This document shows positions 10,089 to 11,886 of a DNA stretch of 11,886 nucleotides, one piece after another. The position numbers were made by a program, and so were the translations under genes. The notes beneath the pieces were generated by a model. It ran no database searches. It saw only the letters and a list, made by a program, of their open reading frames with translations, and was not told where the DNA came from. Position 1 is the stretch's first letter. Every line of letters begins with the position of its first letter. The stretch comes from Smittium culicis. Taxonomy: Eukaryota > Kickxellomycota > Harpellomycetes > Harpellales > Legeriomycetaceae. The stretch covers positions 1-11,886 of the forward strand of contig LSSN01001380.1 in NCBI GenBank assembly GCA_001970855.1, given 5' to 3'.

Positions 10089-10118
10089 CCTCGTTTCCTC
10101 GTCCTAGTTCTCGTCCTG
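10089..10118. repeat. Pyrimidine-rich imperfect repeat (TCCTCGT)
   Basis: TCCTCGT occurs twice (10088-10094 and 10096-10102) and a variant, TTCTCGT, follows at 10108-10114. On the minus strand it is a purine-rich ACGAGG-type string that would encode Arg/Thr/Gly/Glu-rich peptide in its frames. It may be low-complexity coding sequence within the minus-strand relic. Confidence 0.45.
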
Positions 10119-10156
10119 TATTTAGCCTATATTCTTAATATATTTTTCATTATATT

Positions 10157-10342
10157 TTAATAAATCATCTTACATCCAATCTGCCTTCTGACATCTTTGT
10201 AGTTAAATTTATTTTTTTTAAGCGCTAATTTGTAATTCCTTGAGCTTATTTCGGATATCAAAATTTTTGGTTGCATAGATCCATCTATAACATTAATTTT
10301 AGCGGGTATAATGCAGAGCTGAGATTCAAAAACGCTAAATTC
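10157..10342 (-). pseudogene. 61-codon fragment, unidentified
   Basis: It is open from after TGA 10343-10345 to TAA 10157-10159. It includes PAKINVIDGSMQPKILISEI and ends with a Lys/Arg-rich tail (KKNKFNYKDVRRQIG). It has no start codon at its front. It is shifted by one base relative to the 10398-10625 frame, as a frameshift or an intron boundary would give. No family is recognised. Confidence 0.3.
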
Positions 10343-10394
10343 TCAAAATATTGTTTCTTTAGACTCATTATGTTTGCCTAAGATTTGAATTTCA

Positions 10395-10625
10395 CTATAA
10401 TTGAATCTTTATTAAATTTGATCGATTTCTTTCCTTGAATTCAGGATTTAAAATCACTTTTAATATATAAAATTCACATAAGGTCAATTTCGTAAAAATA
10501 TAGCTCCAAAAATCGAATTTTATCCCCTTTTTTTCACATATAAACCTTTGCATATTTTTTACATTAGTTGATAATTCTGGATATCCACTTGCTATTGAAT
10601 AATTCTGACTCGACTCGTTGATAAA
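10395..10625 (-). pseudogene. 76-codon fragment, unidentified
   Basis: It is open from after TAA 10626-10628 to TAG 10395-10397. It starts INESSQNYSIASGYPELST and continues with RFICEKKGIKFDFWSYIF and a basic segment, PEFKERNRSNLIKIQ. The first ATG is 25 codons in. The residue mix is balanced, with Glu, Ser, Pro, Gly and Trp, which argues against a chance AT-rich frame. It is the longest of the minus-strand pieces and the best one to search with. No domain is recognised. Confidence 0.3.
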
Positions 10626-10699
10626 TTAGACACATTCAGTATAATTGATCTTCCTTTAAAAAGTCACCACTGTTGCAGAAAATTTTTATATTGTGTCTT

Positions 10700-11509
10700 T
10701 TGTATAATTGAATTTTTCACAAATATACCCTTAACTATTATTACTATTTTAATTATAATAAGTATGATATTACTGTTTTTTAAAGTTATTTTTAAAATTC
10801 GTAATTTTATATTAATACTAATATACATACTTAATTCTAAATCTATAAGATTTAAAATAATTATTTTAATAAAATAATTAAAATTATATCATAAATCGAT
10901 TAAAAAATTATTTCAGTAATTTTAATTTGTAATTTTTATAACTTTCAATCATTATTTTTATAATAAGAAAAAAAGAATTCTGTTCTATACATGTTATTTC
11001 ATGGGAGTTTTCATTGAATTAGGCTCGCAAAAAAATATTTACTTTAGAAAAACTTGTCATTTAGCGATTCGGTTTATTTAAGCTTCAGTTAAATGATATA
11101 CAATACAGGTATCAATAATATCAAGTCAACTTTTTCCTTTTTCGTTTTATATTTATTAAATTCTATCTTCCCAAAATTTGCTACTACATTTAATATTTAC
11201 TATAACTATAATTTGCTGACTTTATTCATTCGAATAAATTTCCCAAAAATCATATGCTTTCATTAGCATAGAAAATACAATATATTTCTCAAATAACATT
11301 TGAATCATGTAGCAATAAGGCATAGGGTCATGTTTATGAGATTATATAAAAAATATCATATTTAAGTATTCAAAGTGTAATAAGTCATTTTATGTAAAAA
11401 AATTTTCAGCAACACCAAGAAAAATGTATAAATAGAAGTTTTTTTTGAAATAAAGATAAAATATAGGTTTTTTATAGCAAAAAATAATAAAACAAAACAT
11501 TTATTAATA
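10700..11509. other. AT-rich spacer, nothing identifiable
   Basis: No frame of note is open on either strand, and I see no RNA gene or strong repeat. One isolated copy of the ATTATATC unit of the neighbouring array occurs at 10883-10890, which is expected by chance in such sequence. Confidence 0.5.
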
Positions 11510-11886
11510 ATCATTATATCATTATATCATTATATCATTATATCATTATATCATTATATCATTATATCATTATATCATTATATCATTATATCATTATATC
11601 ATTATATCATTATATCATTATATCATTATATCATTATATCATTATATCATTATATCATTATATCATTATATCATTATATCATTATATCATTATATCATTA
11701 TATCATTATATCATTATATCATTATATCATTATATCATTATATCATTATATCATTATATCATTATATCATTATATCATTATATCATTATATCATTATATC
11801 ATTATATCATTATATCATTATATCATTATATCATTATATCATTATATCATTATATCATTATATCATTATATCATTATATCATTATA
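11510..11886 (+). repeat. Perfect 8-bp tandem array (ATTATATC), ~47 copies
   Basis: From the ATC at 11510-11512 to the last base, the 8-bp unit ATTATATC repeats without a single mismatch, 377 bp in all and cut off mid-unit at the window edge. The unit is 12.5% G+C with no G on this strand. It is not a known telomere type that I can name: neither strand has a run of G. Perfect identity points to recent expansion by slippage, strong homogenisation, or a repeat rebuilt by an assembler. The left junction follows the simple AT-rich string ATTAATA, with no transposon end visible. Confidence 0.97.

Larger units (their letters stand above)
9385..10625 (-). pseudogene. Possible decayed minus-strand gene, unidentified
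   Basis: Four stop-free pieces lie in order on the minus strand: 10398-10625 (76 codons), 10160-10342 (61), 9862-9999 (46) and 9388-9477 (30). Each reads like ordinary mixed protein rather than AT-driven Lys/Asn/Ile/Phe strings, and they are in different phases separated by stops. The plus strand is C- and T-rich across much of the region, which fits minus-strand coding. A decayed gene or transposon is one reading; exons split by introns is another. By a rough estimate, runs of 61-76 codons are only marginally unusual at this base composition, so the case rests on appearance and co-orientation. No family is recognised. Confidence 0.3.

Noticed and set aside
11510..11886. CRISPR array
   Set aside because: Units are contiguous 8-mers with no spacers between them and no cas-like gene nearby.
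1..11886. tRNA genes
   Set aside because: I looked for a B-box-like GGTTCGANNC with a paired acceptor on both strands; the near matches (around 90-105 and 7773-7785) have no matching arms.

Overview
This window looks like gene-poor, AT-rich nuclear DNA from a eukaryote. I see no bacterial gene packing, no ribosome-binding-site-led operons, no tRNA or rRNA, and no organellar gene. The one clear coding relic reads well in the standard code: Trp is TGG and there is no in-frame TGA. The species cannot be fixed from the sequence. An AT-rich protist, fungus, microsporidian or invertebrate would all fit.

Layout. (1) Positions 1-1011 hold the best feature: the distal part of a DDE-type transposase on the plus strand. 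It is cut by the left edge of the window and broken by a frameshift between about 98 and 133. (2) Positions 1012-1800 are intermediate in base composition, with no gene, a GC-rich tetraloop hairpin (1731-1746) and a three-copy TAAGTTT repeat. (3) Positions 1800-7600 form a desert of about 5.8 kb with very low GC (roughly 10-20% in lines counted by eye). It has no convincing reading frame but does have several small inverted repeats that stand out from the background. (4) Positions 7620-8920 are visibly richer in G+C and hold ambiguous open frames on both strands, probably worn-down coding or transposon sequence. They end in a nest of inverted repeats (8855-8916). (5) Positions 9385-10625 carry several short stop-free frames on the minus strand that read like pieces of one decayed, unrecognised gene; the statistical support is modest. 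(6) Positions 10700-11509 are AT-rich with nothing identifiable. (7) Positions 11510-11886 are a perfect 8-bp tandem array (ATTATATC, about 47 copies) that runs off the right edge.

Taken together this is a repeat-dominated, decayed chromosomal region: a dead DNA transposon on the left, an ORF-free AT block in the middle, coding fossils on the right, and a homogeneous short satellite at the edge. I see no intact operon, defence system or other new multi-gene system. The points most worth checking are the transposase family, the identity of the minus-strand fossil fragments, and whether the 8-bp array is internal, terminal or an assembly artefact.
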